16,062 nt of DNA from Haladaptatiplasma sp964454575 (GTDB taxonomy: Archaea; Thermoplasmatota; Thermoplasmata; Halarchaeoplasmatales; Halarchaeoplasmataceae): the NCBI GenBank assembly GCA_964454575.1, contig CAYVTG010000041.1:1-16062 (forward strand), in the 5' to 3' direction. Positions 1 to 7,287 of this stretch are shown one piece after another. A program made the position numbers and the translations under genes. Numbering within the stretch: the first letter of the stretch is position 1; each line of letters begins with the position of its first letter. The notes below the pieces were generated by a model. The model was given only the letters and a program-made list of their open reading frames with translations. It did no database searches and had not been told where the DNA came from.

Positions 1-71
1 ATTGTAGTAGATTTCAATACGGCATAGCCAATATGGTATTTTTGTCCCAAAGCCGCCGGTAGACAACCAAG

Positions 72-81
72 GTTTTTATAT
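72..81 (+). promoter_or_regulatory. TATA-like box upstream of the UPF0201 gene
   Basis: A T-rich TATA-like element (GGTTTTTATA) is centred about 27 nt before the ATG at 104, the distance expected for an archaeal promoter driving a leaderless or nearly leaderless mRNA. A GGGTGA abuts the ATG directly, too close to serve as a normal ribosome-binding site. The preceding 70 nt hold no gene I can support. A short frame from base 1 to a TAG at 25-27 could be the tail of an upstream gene, but it is too short to call. Confidence 0.45.
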
Positions 82-103
82 CCTCGTGCTGCTGACCGGG
101 TGA

Positions 104-496
104 ATGTCACTCGAATATTTCGACTACAAAGTAAAGATCAAAACGAAGATATATCCTACTGAAAGGGATAAAGTAGTTAGATACTGCTTAGAAGAGATAT
201 TCCCAGAGGCCGACTGGGAGTTAGAGGGAGAAGAACTACGAGGCGAATCAAGGTCCCTTGAAACCTTTGCGAAGATACTGTATGACATGAAGATAAGGGA
301 TACAGCCAGAGAGCATCTTCTTAGAAAGGTAAAAAACGGGGAATGTAACTTCGTTATATCTAAGCAGGCAACCTGTAACGGTAAGATCAACTTCTACATC
401 GTAACGCAACCACTGGGCCCGGTGGAAGTCACATTTATCTGTGATAAGATAAAGCCATTGATAAGAGAATTGACGAGAACTGGGGGCAAGAGATGA
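104..496 (+). CDS. UPF0201-type putative RNA-binding protein
   Basis: A 130-residue protein matching the archaeal UPF0201 family (COG1325/COG1931-like, ribosomal L5-like fold), usually predicted to bind RNA; its exact role is unsettled. Visible family signatures are an N-terminal beta strand ending in a PTE motif (residues 18-20), a mid-protein IRDTAREHLL helix, a KQATCNGKINF segment and a C-terminal LGPVEVTF strand. Length is near normal for the family. The ATG is chosen because a TATA-like box lies 27 nt upstream. The stop TGA overlaps the ATG of the next gene (ATGA), so the two are probably co-transcribed and translationally coupled. The family call comes from remembered motifs, not a search. 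Confidence 0.72.
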   Translation: MSLEYFDYKVKIKTKIYPTERDKVVRYCLEEIFPEADWELEGEELRGESRSLETFAKILYDMKIRDTAREHLLRKVKNGECNFVISKQATCNGKINFYIVTQPLGPVEVTFICDKIKPLIRELTRTGGKR

Positions 497-1248
497 TATT
501 CGCATCTAACCCTCTATACTGTATGGAGCCGTTCGAAGAAGTCCTTGATATGATCTCACCCCACTTTGAAGGCTGGGAATTCCTTGCGGAAAATAAACAT
601 TCATGGGATAATCGAGACTATCTGAAGGATGTACTAAGTACTACAGACATCCAAATACAGCTACATGCACCCTTCAACGACATAAACATAGCGAGTATGA
701 ATCCCAGGATCGCGGAAGCATCGATCTTAGAGATAGAACATACCTTTCAACTTGCAGTGATGCTCGACAGCGATATGGTAACGGTCCACCCCGGCATATA
801 TTCACCCATAGGCAAATATTGGGACGGAGCTAAGAACAGAGCCCACGATTCTCTTAAGAGGATATCCATACTGGCGAAAGAGTACGACGTCACATGCGCC
901 TTGGAGAATATGCCAAATCTAGAAGTAACCATGGGTGTAACACCGGATGAAATAGAGCGATTCATAAACGCTTCGGGACTCTCTTTTTGCTTGGATGTCG
1001 GACATGCATACACCAGTGGGCTTCTTGACGAGTTTTTAGATATGGACATGGTTCCGGTAAACCTCCACCTACACGATAATATCGGTGGAAGGGACGAACA
1101 CCGAACACTCGGGGATGGAGAGATCGAGTTTGAATCCTTGATGAAAAAGTTGGATCGTTACAAAGGGAATCACGTTCTCGAATGCAGGAGCATAGAGAGT
1201 CTCTTAGAAAGCAAAATATATCTTGAGGATCTCCTCAATAAACTTTAA
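493..1248 (+). CDS. TIM-barrel sugar-phosphate isomerase / AP endonuclease family 2 protein
   Basis: A 251-residue cytosolic protein of the xylose-isomerase-like TIM barrel superfamily, which includes endonuclease IV and sugar-phosphate isomerases/epimerases. Metal-ligand motifs appear in the expected order: QLHAPF after the second strand, TVHPG (His), ALENMP (Glu), CLDVGHA (Asp and His), HLHDN (His) and a DEHRTLGDGEIEF segment, ending with an ECRS strand. This suggests an intact divalent-metal site. Substrate cannot be told: the family covers both sugar isomerisation and abasic-site cleavage, and at this length and motif style a generic isomerase/epimerase annotation is safest. The ATG overlaps the stop of the UPF0201 gene by 4 nt, so co-expression is likely. 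Confidence 0.8.
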   Translation: MIFASNPLYCMEPFEEVLDMISPHFEGWEFLAENKHSWDNRDYLKDVLSTTDIQIQLHAPFNDINIASMNPRIAEASILEIEHTFQLAVMLDSDMVTVHPGIYSPIGKYWDGAKNRAHDSLKRISILAKEYDVTCALENMPNLEVTMGVTPDEIERFINASGLSFCLDVGHAYTSGLLDEFLDMDMVPVNLHLHDNIGGRDEHRTLGDGEIEFESLMKKLDRYKGNHVLECRSIESLLESKIYLEDLLNKL

Positions 1249-1255
1249 TATATGC

Positions 1256-1265
1256 CTTATATATC
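1256..1265 (+). promoter_or_regulatory. TATA-like box upstream of the CNNM-CBS gene
   Basis: CTTATATATC lies just after the stop of the isomerase gene and about 57 nt before the ATG at 1318. A start site about 25 nt downstream would leave a leader of roughly 30 nt. That leader ends in GGTTGAAAG before the ATG, only a weak ribosome-binding site. A 10-codon reading frame (1282-1314) sits in the gap; I do not regard it as a gene. Confidence 0.4.
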
Positions 1266-1317
1266 TCTAAGTGAAAGCTACATGAAAGAAATTCTTTCCA
1301 GGATGTGTGGTTGAAAG

Positions 1318-2316
1318 ATGGAACCCCTGACGCTGGTAGTGTATCTATCTGCTCTAGTAATACTGTTATACCTCAGCGCAACTTTTTCAGGATCCGAAAC
1401 CGCACTGACCGCTTTGAACAAGGTGGATATTGCCAATCTTAAATTGGCAGACGAGAAAAGGATCGACATAATAATCAAACTCAAATCGGATATGGACGGC
1501 ACAATAATCACCATACTGATAGGAAACAATCTCGTTAACATAAGTGCTTCCGCTATCGCCACAAAGATCGCGTATGATTCATTCGGCCACCTCGGTATCT
1601 CCATCGCAGTCGGAATCCTCACAATTTTGATACTGATATTCAGTGAAATTACGCCCAAGGGTTTTGCAATAAAAAACAAGCGGCGGCTAAGCGTTAAGAA
1701 TGCACCCTTTATCTACTACATGTCAGTCGCTTGCCGCCCACTGATCAAACTTTTAAGCTGGATATCTGACCATATAATACGTTTTCTGGGCGGTGAAACA
1801 AAGGACGAAAAGATGCACATCACAGAATCAGATATCAGGGACCTAGCATCGGTTCTCGAGGACGAGGGGGTAATCAAAGAAGTGGAAAAAAACATCTTAC
1901 ACAATGTGTTTTGGTTCGGTGACGTCAGGGTCAGGAAAGTGAAGGTGCCCAAGGAAGACAGCTTCGTTCTGGATTCGGAGATAACACATGAAGAAGGTGT
2001 CGAGTTCATCAAGGAACACGGCTTCACCAGGATCCCTGTTTCAGAGCACGGTACGGATAAGATAATCGGTATCCTCTACAGTAAAGACCTACTCGGAGAA
2101 GAAGTGGGAGATATGGACGAATTCGCACGTGAAGTTCCATATTTTGTTAAAAACGATGAAGAGATCACGGAGGTATTCCACAAGATGAAGAAGCAGCGTA
2201 TCCACATGGCGATAGTAATAGATGATGATGGTAACTTCGACGGACTAATCACCCTTGAAGATATTTTAGAAGAATTGTTAGGGGAGATATACGACGAATT
2301 CGATATGCACGGTTGA
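1318..2316 (+). CDS. CNNM (DUF21) membrane protein with CBS-domain pair
   Basis: A 332-residue integral membrane protein of the CNNM/CorC-HlyC-related family, associated with Mg2+ or other cation transport or its control. The N-terminal half has hydrophobic segments near residues 5-27, 60-80, 88-110 and 130-150, with the characteristic FSGSETALTALN motif in the first helix and EITPKGFA after the third. A cytosolic CBS pair (about residues 200-325) includes GFTRIPVSE, IIGILYSKDL and GLITLEDILEELLGEI and would be expected to bind adenine nucleotides. The protein stops right after the CBS pair, so the C-terminal CorC/HlyC transporter-associated domain of many relatives is absent. The stop overlaps the probable TTG start of the next gene. 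Family is clear; substrate is unknown. Confidence 0.88.
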   Translation: MEPLTLVVYLSALVILLYLSATFSGSETALTALNKVDIANLKLADEKRIDIIIKLKSDMDGTIITILIGNNLVNISASAIATKIAYDSFGHLGISIAVGILTILILIFSEITPKGFAIKNKRRLSVKNAPFIYYMSVACRPLIKLLSWISDHIIRFLGGETKDEKMHITESDIRDLASVLEDEGVIKEVEKNILHNVFWFGDVRVRKVKVPKEDSFVLDSEITHEEGVEFIKEHGFTRIPVSEHGTDKIIGILYSKDLLGEEVGDMDEFAREVPYFVKNDEEITEVFHKMKKQRIHMAIVIDDDGNFDGLITLEDILEELLGEIYDEFDMHG

Positions 2317-2945
2317 ACGAAAAAACTATTAACTGTTTCATTTCTAACCCAATCGAGATGATACTCAACTTGATATTCGGTCTACTGTTCATCTTCTTCC
2401 TCCCGGGGTTCGTAGTCATCAACGCACTTTTTCCCAGGAAAGGAGAGCTGGATAAGGAGTTCGATATGCTGTACAGGGTTACCCTGGGAATGGGGATGAG
2501 CATAGTGATAACCATACTTGTAGGATTTTTCCTGGGCTCCATACCGGTAGCACCGAATGAGATGGGTTATTTTGTGGAAACTAATATCTGGATGATGCTT
2601 ATCTCTCTCACGGTCATATTCTTTTTCCTGGGCTGGTACAGAGGCGCATATCGATGGATGGGCTGGATACATCCCGTCTTGGACAGACCGGAACCACCTG
2701 AACCCGCTCCCAAGGGATTCGAATACGAAGACGATAAAGATATCCTGTACAAGATGCAGAAACTCGCACGCCGCCGTCAACAGCTTAAATTCAAGATCAA
2801 AGAAGCGAGAGATAAAAGCAGATCACAGGCCAAAAGTATACGGGACCACTACACTAAACAAAAAGAGATGGCCCAGGAAGAGCTGAAGGAAGTCGACGAG
2901 AAATTAAAGGAACTGGAAAAGTTGAGGGCAGAGGAGATATACTGA
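2313..2945 (+). CDS. DUF1616-like membrane protein with charged coiled-coil tail
   Basis: A protein of up to 210 residues. Three hydrophobic segments (about residues 16-38, 54-72 and 88-107) include a FFLPGFVVINALFP motif typical of DUF1616-like archaeal membrane proteins. From about residue 140 to the end it is a highly charged Lys/Glu/Arg-rich coiled coil, probably cytosolic. The TTG at 2313 overlaps the upstream TGA, giving coupling, but no ribosome-binding site is visible. The in-frame ATG at 2358, just before the first hydrophobic helix, is an alternative that would remove 15 residues. Its TGA overlaps the pth2 ATG by 1 nt. DUF1616 membership is tentative and no function can be assigned; co-expression with a CNNM transporter-like gene suggests a membrane role. 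Confidence 0.6.
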   Translation: MNEKTINCFISNPIEMILNLIFGLLFIFFLPGFVVINALFPRKGELDKEFDMLYRVTLGMGMSIVITILVGFFLGSIPVAPNEMGYFVETNIWMMLISLTVIFFFLGWYRGAYRWMGWIHPVLDRPEPPEPAPKGFEYEDDKDILYKMQKLARRRQQLKFKIKEARDKSRSQAKSIRDHYTKQKEMAQEELKEVDEKLKELEKLRAEEIY

Positions 2946-3301
2946 TGGGCTTCGAATATAAGATGGCTCTTGTTGTAAGGAAGGACCTTAAACTCAGCCC
3001 CGGTAAGATGGCGGTACAGACCAGTCACGCCGCCGTTGGCTGCGCACTTGAGAGTAAAAAAAAGGGCAAATACTTCGACGGATGGTATCGCGAAGGACAG
3101 AAAAAAGTGGTTTTGAAGTGCGATGACGAAGAGCATATGGACTTCCTGAGTGATGTGGCCAAAAAAAACGGTCTAGTAGCTTACATGGTCACGGACGCCG
3201 GTTTAACAGAGGTACCTCCCGGCACCAGAACGTGTCTGGGTATAGGGCCGGGTCCGGATGATATAGTCGATAAGGTAACAGGCGAATTATCTTTGGTATG
3301 A
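2945..3301 (+). CDS. pth2: Peptidyl-tRNA hydrolase, archaeal/eukaryotic type (Pth2)
   Basis: A 118-residue enzyme that cleaves the ester bond of peptidyl-tRNAs released prematurely from ribosomes, recycling tRNA. The Pth2 hallmarks are intact: KMALVVRKDLKLSPGKMAVQ at the N-terminus, the TSHAAVG segment, a central KVVLKC strand, VTDAGLTEVPPGTRTCLGIGP and a C-terminal DKVTGEL motif. Length is typical for archaeal Pth2. The ATG overlaps the preceding stop by one base (TGATG), so translation is probably coupled to the membrane-protein gene upstream. The DUF99 gene follows after an 18-nt gap. Confidence 0.95.
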   Translation: MGFEYKMALVVRKDLKLSPGKMAVQTSHAAVGCALESKKKGKYFDGWYREGQKKVVLKCDDEEHMDFLSDVAKKNGLVAYMVTDAGLTEVPPGTRTCLGIGPGPDDIVDKVTGELSLV

Positions 3302-3319
3302 ATACACGTCGGTGAAAAT

Positions 3320-3892
3320 ATGAAAACCATGGTGAGGGCCGTAGGCATAGATGACGCACCTTTCGAGTTCAGCGACAGCCATGTCATGGTGATCGGCAGC
3401 CTGGTTAGAGCACCGAATTATCTTGAAGGCGTACTTTCTACTCGAGTTAAAGTTGACGGAACAGATGCCACAGAAAAGCTCATGAGCATGATAAACGCCT
3501 CGAGATTCTCGGAGCAGGCGAAGGTGATATTCATGGACGGTGCAGCCCTCGGTGGATTCAATGTCGTCGATCTGAGGGAATTGTGGCAAGGGACAGGGAT
3601 ACCGGCTATAAGCGTCTCAAGGGATGAACCGGACATGTCGAGTATCGAGAAAGCGTTGAAACTGCATATACCTGATTGGAAGGAGCGATTTAACAGAATG
3701 GGGACCGGTGACATACACAAGATATCCACCAAACACAATCCCATCTACATACGTGTGGAAGGCACCACCGTCGAAGAGGCAAAACGACTGTTACGATTAT
3801 TCACCGTTAGGGGGCGTTTACCGGAACCGATACGTATCAGTCATCTCATCGCTTCAGGAGTTGTCAGAGGCGAATCCAAAGGAAGAGCTTGA
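3320..3892 (+). CDS. DUF99 family protein (endonuclease V-like fold)
   Basis: A 190-residue protein of the archaeal DUF99 family, related in fold to endonuclease V; no biochemical role is established to my knowledge. Family features are an N-terminal VRAVGIDDAPF motif with an acidic pair where endonuclease V has a catalytic Asp, a VMVIGSLVRAPNYLEGVL strand-turn, VIFMDGAALGGFNVVDL (another acidic position), IPAISVSRDEP, and a C-terminal PEPIRISHLIASGVVRGES. A GGTGA ribosome-binding site (3311-3315) lies 4 nt before the ATG and fixes the start. The last 52 nt overlap, tail to tail, the end of the polymerase gene on the opposite strand. Proximity to DNA-repair-type genes fits a nucleic-acid role, but that is inference. 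Confidence 0.85.
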   Translation: MKTMVRAVGIDDAPFEFSDSHVMVIGSLVRAPNYLEGVLSTRVKVDGTDATEKLMSMINASRFSEQAKVIFMDGAALGGFNVVDLRELWQGTGIPAISVSRDEPDMSSIEKALKLHIPDWKERFNRMGTGDIHKISTKHNPIYIRVEGTTVEEAKRLLRLFTVRGRLPEPIRISHLIASGVVRGESKGRA

Positions 3893-6024
3893 GTTTCAGT
3901 TATCCGTTTGACAGCCTCTTCATCGTACCCAAGTGGCTCCAGCAGTTCTCCCGCAGTACGAAAAAGATGATCAGAATAGTATCTTTTATCGTAGTTTTCT
4001 ATCCTCTCTCCCTCAACGCCGACCTTTGATGTGCCTGTTTTACCGGTTACCACGTATCTTATACGCTGTCCCGGATGTATCGATACGCCCATATCCCGAT
4101 ACCTGAGCAGAGCGGCCTTCATCTCGGTCATGTGTTTGTAACCCGCAGCATCCTTTCCGACGGTCTTGGTGAACATCAATTTACTGCTGTGCACATCTCC
4201 GTGCATCAACTCTTTCCAGCCCTGCTTCACTACGTTCAAACAGTCGGGTACGCATTCGATCAGTTCTTCTACGGTATCGGCAGCCCCCATAAGGTCCAGC
4301 ATACTCTTTTGTATCTCTTTGAAAAAGGTCGGAGTATCGTGCCGTCTAAGATGTATGCCTCTGACCTCTATCTTACCCTCGAGCTTACCGAAGTAACGGT
4401 TTGGAACCCCCACTCCCGGATCGGTTTTCGATGAAGGAAATACTAACCAACTGTATCTACCTTCCCATTCCAGCTCTATACCCGTTCGTTCATTCACCCG
4501 TTCCATAAATTCGAGGATGCTGTTCTTGTCGCCTCTCAACCACAGTGAATCAACTATTCCGTGGACGACTTCGTACTTCATCTTCTGGGCGATATCAGCA
4601 GCTTCCAACAGTATCTCCCTACCGTAAGCGGTTATGCTTTCATGGACTTCTATGCTGCCGAATCTAGCCTTTTTGTATCCTGTGTAACCAAAGCATGTAA
4701 CCAGCAGCCATTTCAAACAATCCGCACGCCGCTTGAATTTGTCGTTTCCGGATGATATGTGCTTGTAATACTGCCGTCTTTTGATAACCGGTGCTACCAC
4801 AGCGGGTATGATACCTCTGATATCTCTGCACACACCGTAGTTCAAACCGGGAACGGAATCTTCGTGCGTACCGCCGTGGTCCAGGGTCTCCGGAGACAGA
4901 TTGTACCTGTCGATTATCGAAGGGTACATACTGGCAAAATCGAATTTCAGGACGTCTTCGTGTATACCCACCTTTGGCTCGAAGATGTGTCCACCTCTAT
5001 CAGATACGATCAATTCGGAGACCGTCTTGAACCGTTCGGTGAAGTTACGTTTCCAAGGTATCAGATAGCCCCTTTCCATAACGTGTACCATCTCCATGGA
5101 ATCGATGGATGTTCCCGGCGATCTGCGGGATAAGCGCTGAAGGGGGATCTTCGACAGCCTGGAGATCTCGACGAGTCCGTCCAATCCTCCGGAGTTGTAC
5201 ATGAATGAGCTTTTGGAATCGATATGGATGCGTCCCTTGAGGTTGTATGACGGCGGTCTGTAGAGCACTCTGCCGTAGGAATGATATGAAGAACCCCTCT
5301 TCGTACAAAAATTGGACGGCTCGCGACCCAGTACGAGCTTGACAGAATTCAACTCGGCCCGATGGTACAGATACGGTATGACAAAGGCATCTCCACCCGA
5401 TGTGATGATAACGTCCGGGTCTCTTCGGTGTATCTGCCTATCCAGCTCTTTGAGTATATGAACTTCGCCGCCGGTTATCTTTTCATTATCCAGTATGACG
5501 GCTTTCAGTACGTCGTCCTTGGACGATAAACCCTTGCCGTCACTCTCGATCTGTAAGTGCGATATCTTGATGTTTGGAAGTGAGTAGTGCACACATTCCG
5601 GAGTATCTAAAGCGGTCCACTCATCGTTCTTATCAACGTACGCCCAAGGCATTATATTTTTCTCTGTGAGAAAGCGGATGTCCATGGGTATGTCCATATC
5701 GTAGAATTCCATACCTTTGTGTCCGTTAAAAAAATTCAGCGCATCGGCGGTTGCCCGTGGGTCGAACACTTTGCCTGGAGATATCTTAAGCACCTCTTTC
5801 TCTTTGTCGCTGCATATATCCAACTTTCTGGTGACGTTCTCTGTTTTGAATCCGAGGTCTCGGTAGACTTTCTCTATCTCCGAGTATCTTCTTTCCGCCG
5901 TACGTACGTAGAAGGGTGTATCATATTCCTCCAGTACCTTGTAACACTGCCTTTCGGTCTTGAACCATATGACCATCTTTCCCTTATTCAGATCCGGATA
6001 TACGTCCAGTATCCAACCCTTCAT
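3841..6024 (-). CDS. polB: Family B DNA polymerase, PolB2-like, with degraded 3'-5' exonuclease
   Basis: A 727-residue DNA polymerase. Polymerase motif A is intact (DFASMYPSI, catalytic Asp362). Motif B is present at about 431-456 (Lys438, FGYTGY). Motif C reads HGIVDSLW: the essential Asp492 remains, but the usual YGDTDS has lost its first Asp. A PNRYFGKL segment (541-548) matches the conserved KKRY-type motif. The exonuclease domain is recognisable but appears dead: Exo I has QIE (158-160) instead of DIE, Exo II has GDAFVIPYL (211-219) without the catalytic Asp, and Exo III (about 305-312) lacks the Tyr/Asp pair. An AGGAGGT site 6 nt upstream fixes the start. The gene overlaps the small helical-protein gene by 41 nt. 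A non-proofreading polymerase suggests a repair or translesion role rather than bulk replication. Assignment to the PolB2 branch is inferred. Confidence 0.88.
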   Translation of the reverse strand: MKGWILDVYPDLNKGKMVIWFKTERQCYKVLEEYDTPFYVRTAERRYSEIEKVYRDLGFKTENVTRKLDICSDKEKEVLKISPGKVFDPRATADALNFFNGHKGMEFYDMDIPMDIRFLTEKNIMPWAYVDKNDEWTALDTPECVHYSLPNIKISHLQIESDGKGLSSKDDVLKAVILDNEKITGGEVHILKELDRQIHRRDPDVIITSGGDAFVIPYLYHRAELNSVKLVLGREPSNFCTKRGSSYHSYGRVLYRPPSYNLKGRIHIDSKSSFMYNSGGLDGLVEISRLSKIPLQRLSRRSPGTSIDSMEMVHVMERGYLIPWKRNFTERFKTVSELIVSDRGGHIFEPKVGIHEDVLKFDFASMYPSIIDRYNLSPETLDHGGTHEDSVPGLNYGVCRDIRGIIPAVVAPVIKRRQYYKHISSGNDKFKRRADCLKWLLVTCFGYTGYKKARFGSIEVHESITAYGREILLEAADIAQKMKYEVVHGIVDSLWLRGDKNSILEFMERVNERTGIELEWEGRYSWLVFPSSKTDPGVGVPNRYFGKLEGKIEVRGIHLRRHDTPTFFKEIQKSMLDLMGAADTVEELIECVPDCLNVVKQGWKELMHGDVHSSKLMFTKTVGKDAAGYKHMTEMKAALLRYRDMGVSIHPGQRIRYVVTGKTGTSKVGVEGERIENYDKRYYSDHLFRTAGELLEPLGYDEEAVKRITETQALPLDSPLTTPEAMR

Positions 6025-6265
6025 CCTTCAACCTCCTCTTCAGCCGCCGCAGCTCCAGTTCCTGCTCCAAGAGTATGGACATGAATACAGATTCCATGGG
6101 ATCGGGATTTGCTTGATACTGCGCCGCGGAGGCATGTTTCTTTGCACTGAGCATCAGTTCGTCGAATGCCTTTCTTTCCTCTCCACGAAGAGCCTTTCTG
6201 AACTTAGCCCATTCAGATATTATCCTTTGGAGTTCCTGCCTGAACGTCGGAACGCTTTTTCCCAT
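5984..6265 (-). CDS. Small helical protein between RecA-like and PolB genes
   Basis: A 93-residue, probably all-helical cytosolic protein. It has a PTFRQ motif near the N-terminus, WAKFRKALR, a KKHASAAQYQ alanine-rich helix, a PDPMESVFMSILLEQELEL helix and a basic RRLKRRLK stretch. I remember similar unnamed archaeal proteins but know no function. The start chosen is the ATG at 6265, because GGTGA lies exactly 5 nt upstream; the GTG at 6274 overlaps that site and is less likely. It overlaps the RecA-like gene upstream by 53 nt and the polymerase gene downstream by 41 nt, so the three are almost certainly co-expressed. A bridging or adaptor role for the polymerase is inferred from position only. 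Confidence 0.75.
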   Translation of the reverse strand: MGKSVPTFRQELQRIISEWAKFRKALRGEERKAFDELMLSAKKHASAAQYQANPDPMESVFMSILLEQELELRRLKRRLKDEGLDTGRISGSE

Positions 6266-6743
6266 CGAACTCACCCCCGCATCTTTTAGCGTATATCTCC
6301 GGCCTTGTGTCGGCTGCTGCGCAGTATATACCGTATCTTTCCACCGTTCTGCGCATACATTCTACAGTCTGAGAGCGCAGCCAGATGCCCTCTTCATCAG
6401 CCACATCATCGTCCGAGAAGCGTTGGCTGAGAGCTATAACTCCCAGAAATGATATATCTGAATCTTTCACCATCTCTTCAGCTTTTATCATCAGATCTTT
6501 GAGTTGGTATGCGGTGAATCCCCGGGCCACATGTATATTTTTTAGCACCTTTTTTTCGTCGAAGCCGTGCTGCTTGCACACCCGGACCATCCAGTATGGA
6601 TCGATAGTGGCGCTGCCGTCGACTATAACCGCCCTTGATTCGCTTTTACCAATTAGAGCTACGGCTAGAGCGGTCACCGGATGGTGTTTTCGGGTTCGGA
6701 ATACCCTTATCTCCCCTTTCTTTAACGGGTAGTCCATCTCCAT
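6213..6743 (-). CDS. RecA/RadA-like protein lacking the Walker A P-loop
   Basis: A 176-residue protein that follows the RecA/RadA/RadB core. A VIVDGSATIDPYWMVRVCKQHG stretch (39-60, with Asp42) resembles the VYIDTEGTF-type strand and helix. LKNIHVARGFTAYQLKDLM (67-85) matches the segment after it, and ISFLGVIAL (97-105) takes the Walker B strand position. Where a GxxxxGKT P-loop should be, residues 11-30 read EIRVFRTRKHHPVTALAVAL, so ATP binding is probably lost; the Walker B acidic residue is also unclear. It is shorter than RadA or RadB. It is the first gene of the overlapping RecA-like/small protein/polymerase set. The closest functional analogy is bacterial ImuA, an inactivated RecA relative working with translesion polymerases. 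Start is ATG 6743; ATG 6737 is possible. Confidence 0.68.
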   Translation of the reverse strand: MEMDYPLKKGEIRVFRTRKHHPVTALAVALIGKSESRAVIVDGSATIDPYWMVRVCKQHGFDEKKVLKNIHVARGFTAYQLKDLMIKAEEMVKDSDISFLGVIALSQRFSDDDVADEEGIWLRSQTVECMRRTVERYGIYCAAADTRPEIYAKRCGGEFDGKKRSDVQAGTPKDNI

Positions 6744-6774
6744 AGGATATCTATGTTCTACTTTATGGTATAAG

Positions 6775-6788
6775 AAAGATGAAGTGAG
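6775..6788 (-). promoter_or_regulatory. Candidate promoter element upstream of the RecA-like gene
   Basis: Read on the - strand, the 63-nt gap between the secreted-protein stop and the RecA-like ATG contains TTTCTTATACC around 6768-6780, roughly 30-38 nt before the start codon. This could act as a TATA box giving the polymerase module its own promoter with a very short leader. No Shine-Dalgarno sequence is seen before the ATG, consistent with that. Element boundaries are approximate. Confidence 0.3.
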
Positions 6789-6806
6789 AGGGGTGAGCGA
6801 ATGTGG

Positions 6807-7274
6807 TCATGCCCTTCGGACATCGACACCGCACAGAAAAGACATGTTTCCTTCCACAGCACGGATCTCCAGTATATAGGTGAAGTTCAACGTGGTCCCG
6901 CTGTTTGTCGTTTCCGGTACATACACTTCATACTCGGAAAGTATCCGGACGTCGTCGGTATACGGCATACTCACAGTCGGTGTGAGGCGCAGGCCGGTAT
7001 CCGTCCTGATGAAGACCGACCAACGAAGTTCGTAAGACACCTCCTCGGGCCTTTCCGACACCCTCTTCACCGAATGTATGCTCATCTTCATTTCGCTGGA
7101 ATGGATGTCTGTCTGGTTGTCCGCATCCGCTTCCCTCTCAACGCCCACTTCTATGGGTTGTGTGCGTTTTATCGTAGACGGGGTGTCTGCTGCCGAAACG
7201 ATCTGGGTTTGGAACAAGATCAGGAGCAACAGAGTGATGTAAACAAACAAGGGCCGCAGACACCCCAATTTCAT
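6807..7274 (-). CDS. Secreted or membrane-anchored protein of unknown function
   Basis: A 155-residue protein with a clear Sec signal peptide: a short basic start, a hydrophobic core (FVYITLLLLILFQTQ, about residues 10-24) and an IVSAAD cleavage-type site near residue 29. The mature part (about 125 residues) is polar and predicted beta-rich, with alternating patterns such as VSYELRWSVFI and SEYEVYVPET and two N-glycosylation sequons (FNFTYILEI region and NMSF). I recognise no family. A GGAGGT site 6 nt before the ATG supports the start. It lies 63 nt upstream of the RecA-like gene on the same strand. Co-transcription is possible, but a separate TATA-like element before the RecA-like gene makes functional linkage uncertain. 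Confidence 0.65.
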   Translation of the reverse strand: MKLGCLRPLFVYITLLLLILFQTQIVSAADTPSTIKRTQPIEVGVEREADADNQTDIHSSEMKMSIHSVKRVSERPEEVSYELRWSVFIRTDTGLRLTPTVSMPYTDDVRILSEYEVYVPETTNSGTTLNFTYILEIRAVEGNMSFLCGVDVRRA

Positions 7275-7287
7275 GGCCTTACCTCCT

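Noticed and set aside
1..27. Tail of an upstream gene (frame ending TAG at 25-27)
   Set aside because: Eight codons are not enough to support a coding call.
1282..1314. 10-codon upstream frame before the CNNM gene
   Set aside because: It is too short, and the predicted transcript probably begins near or after its ATG.
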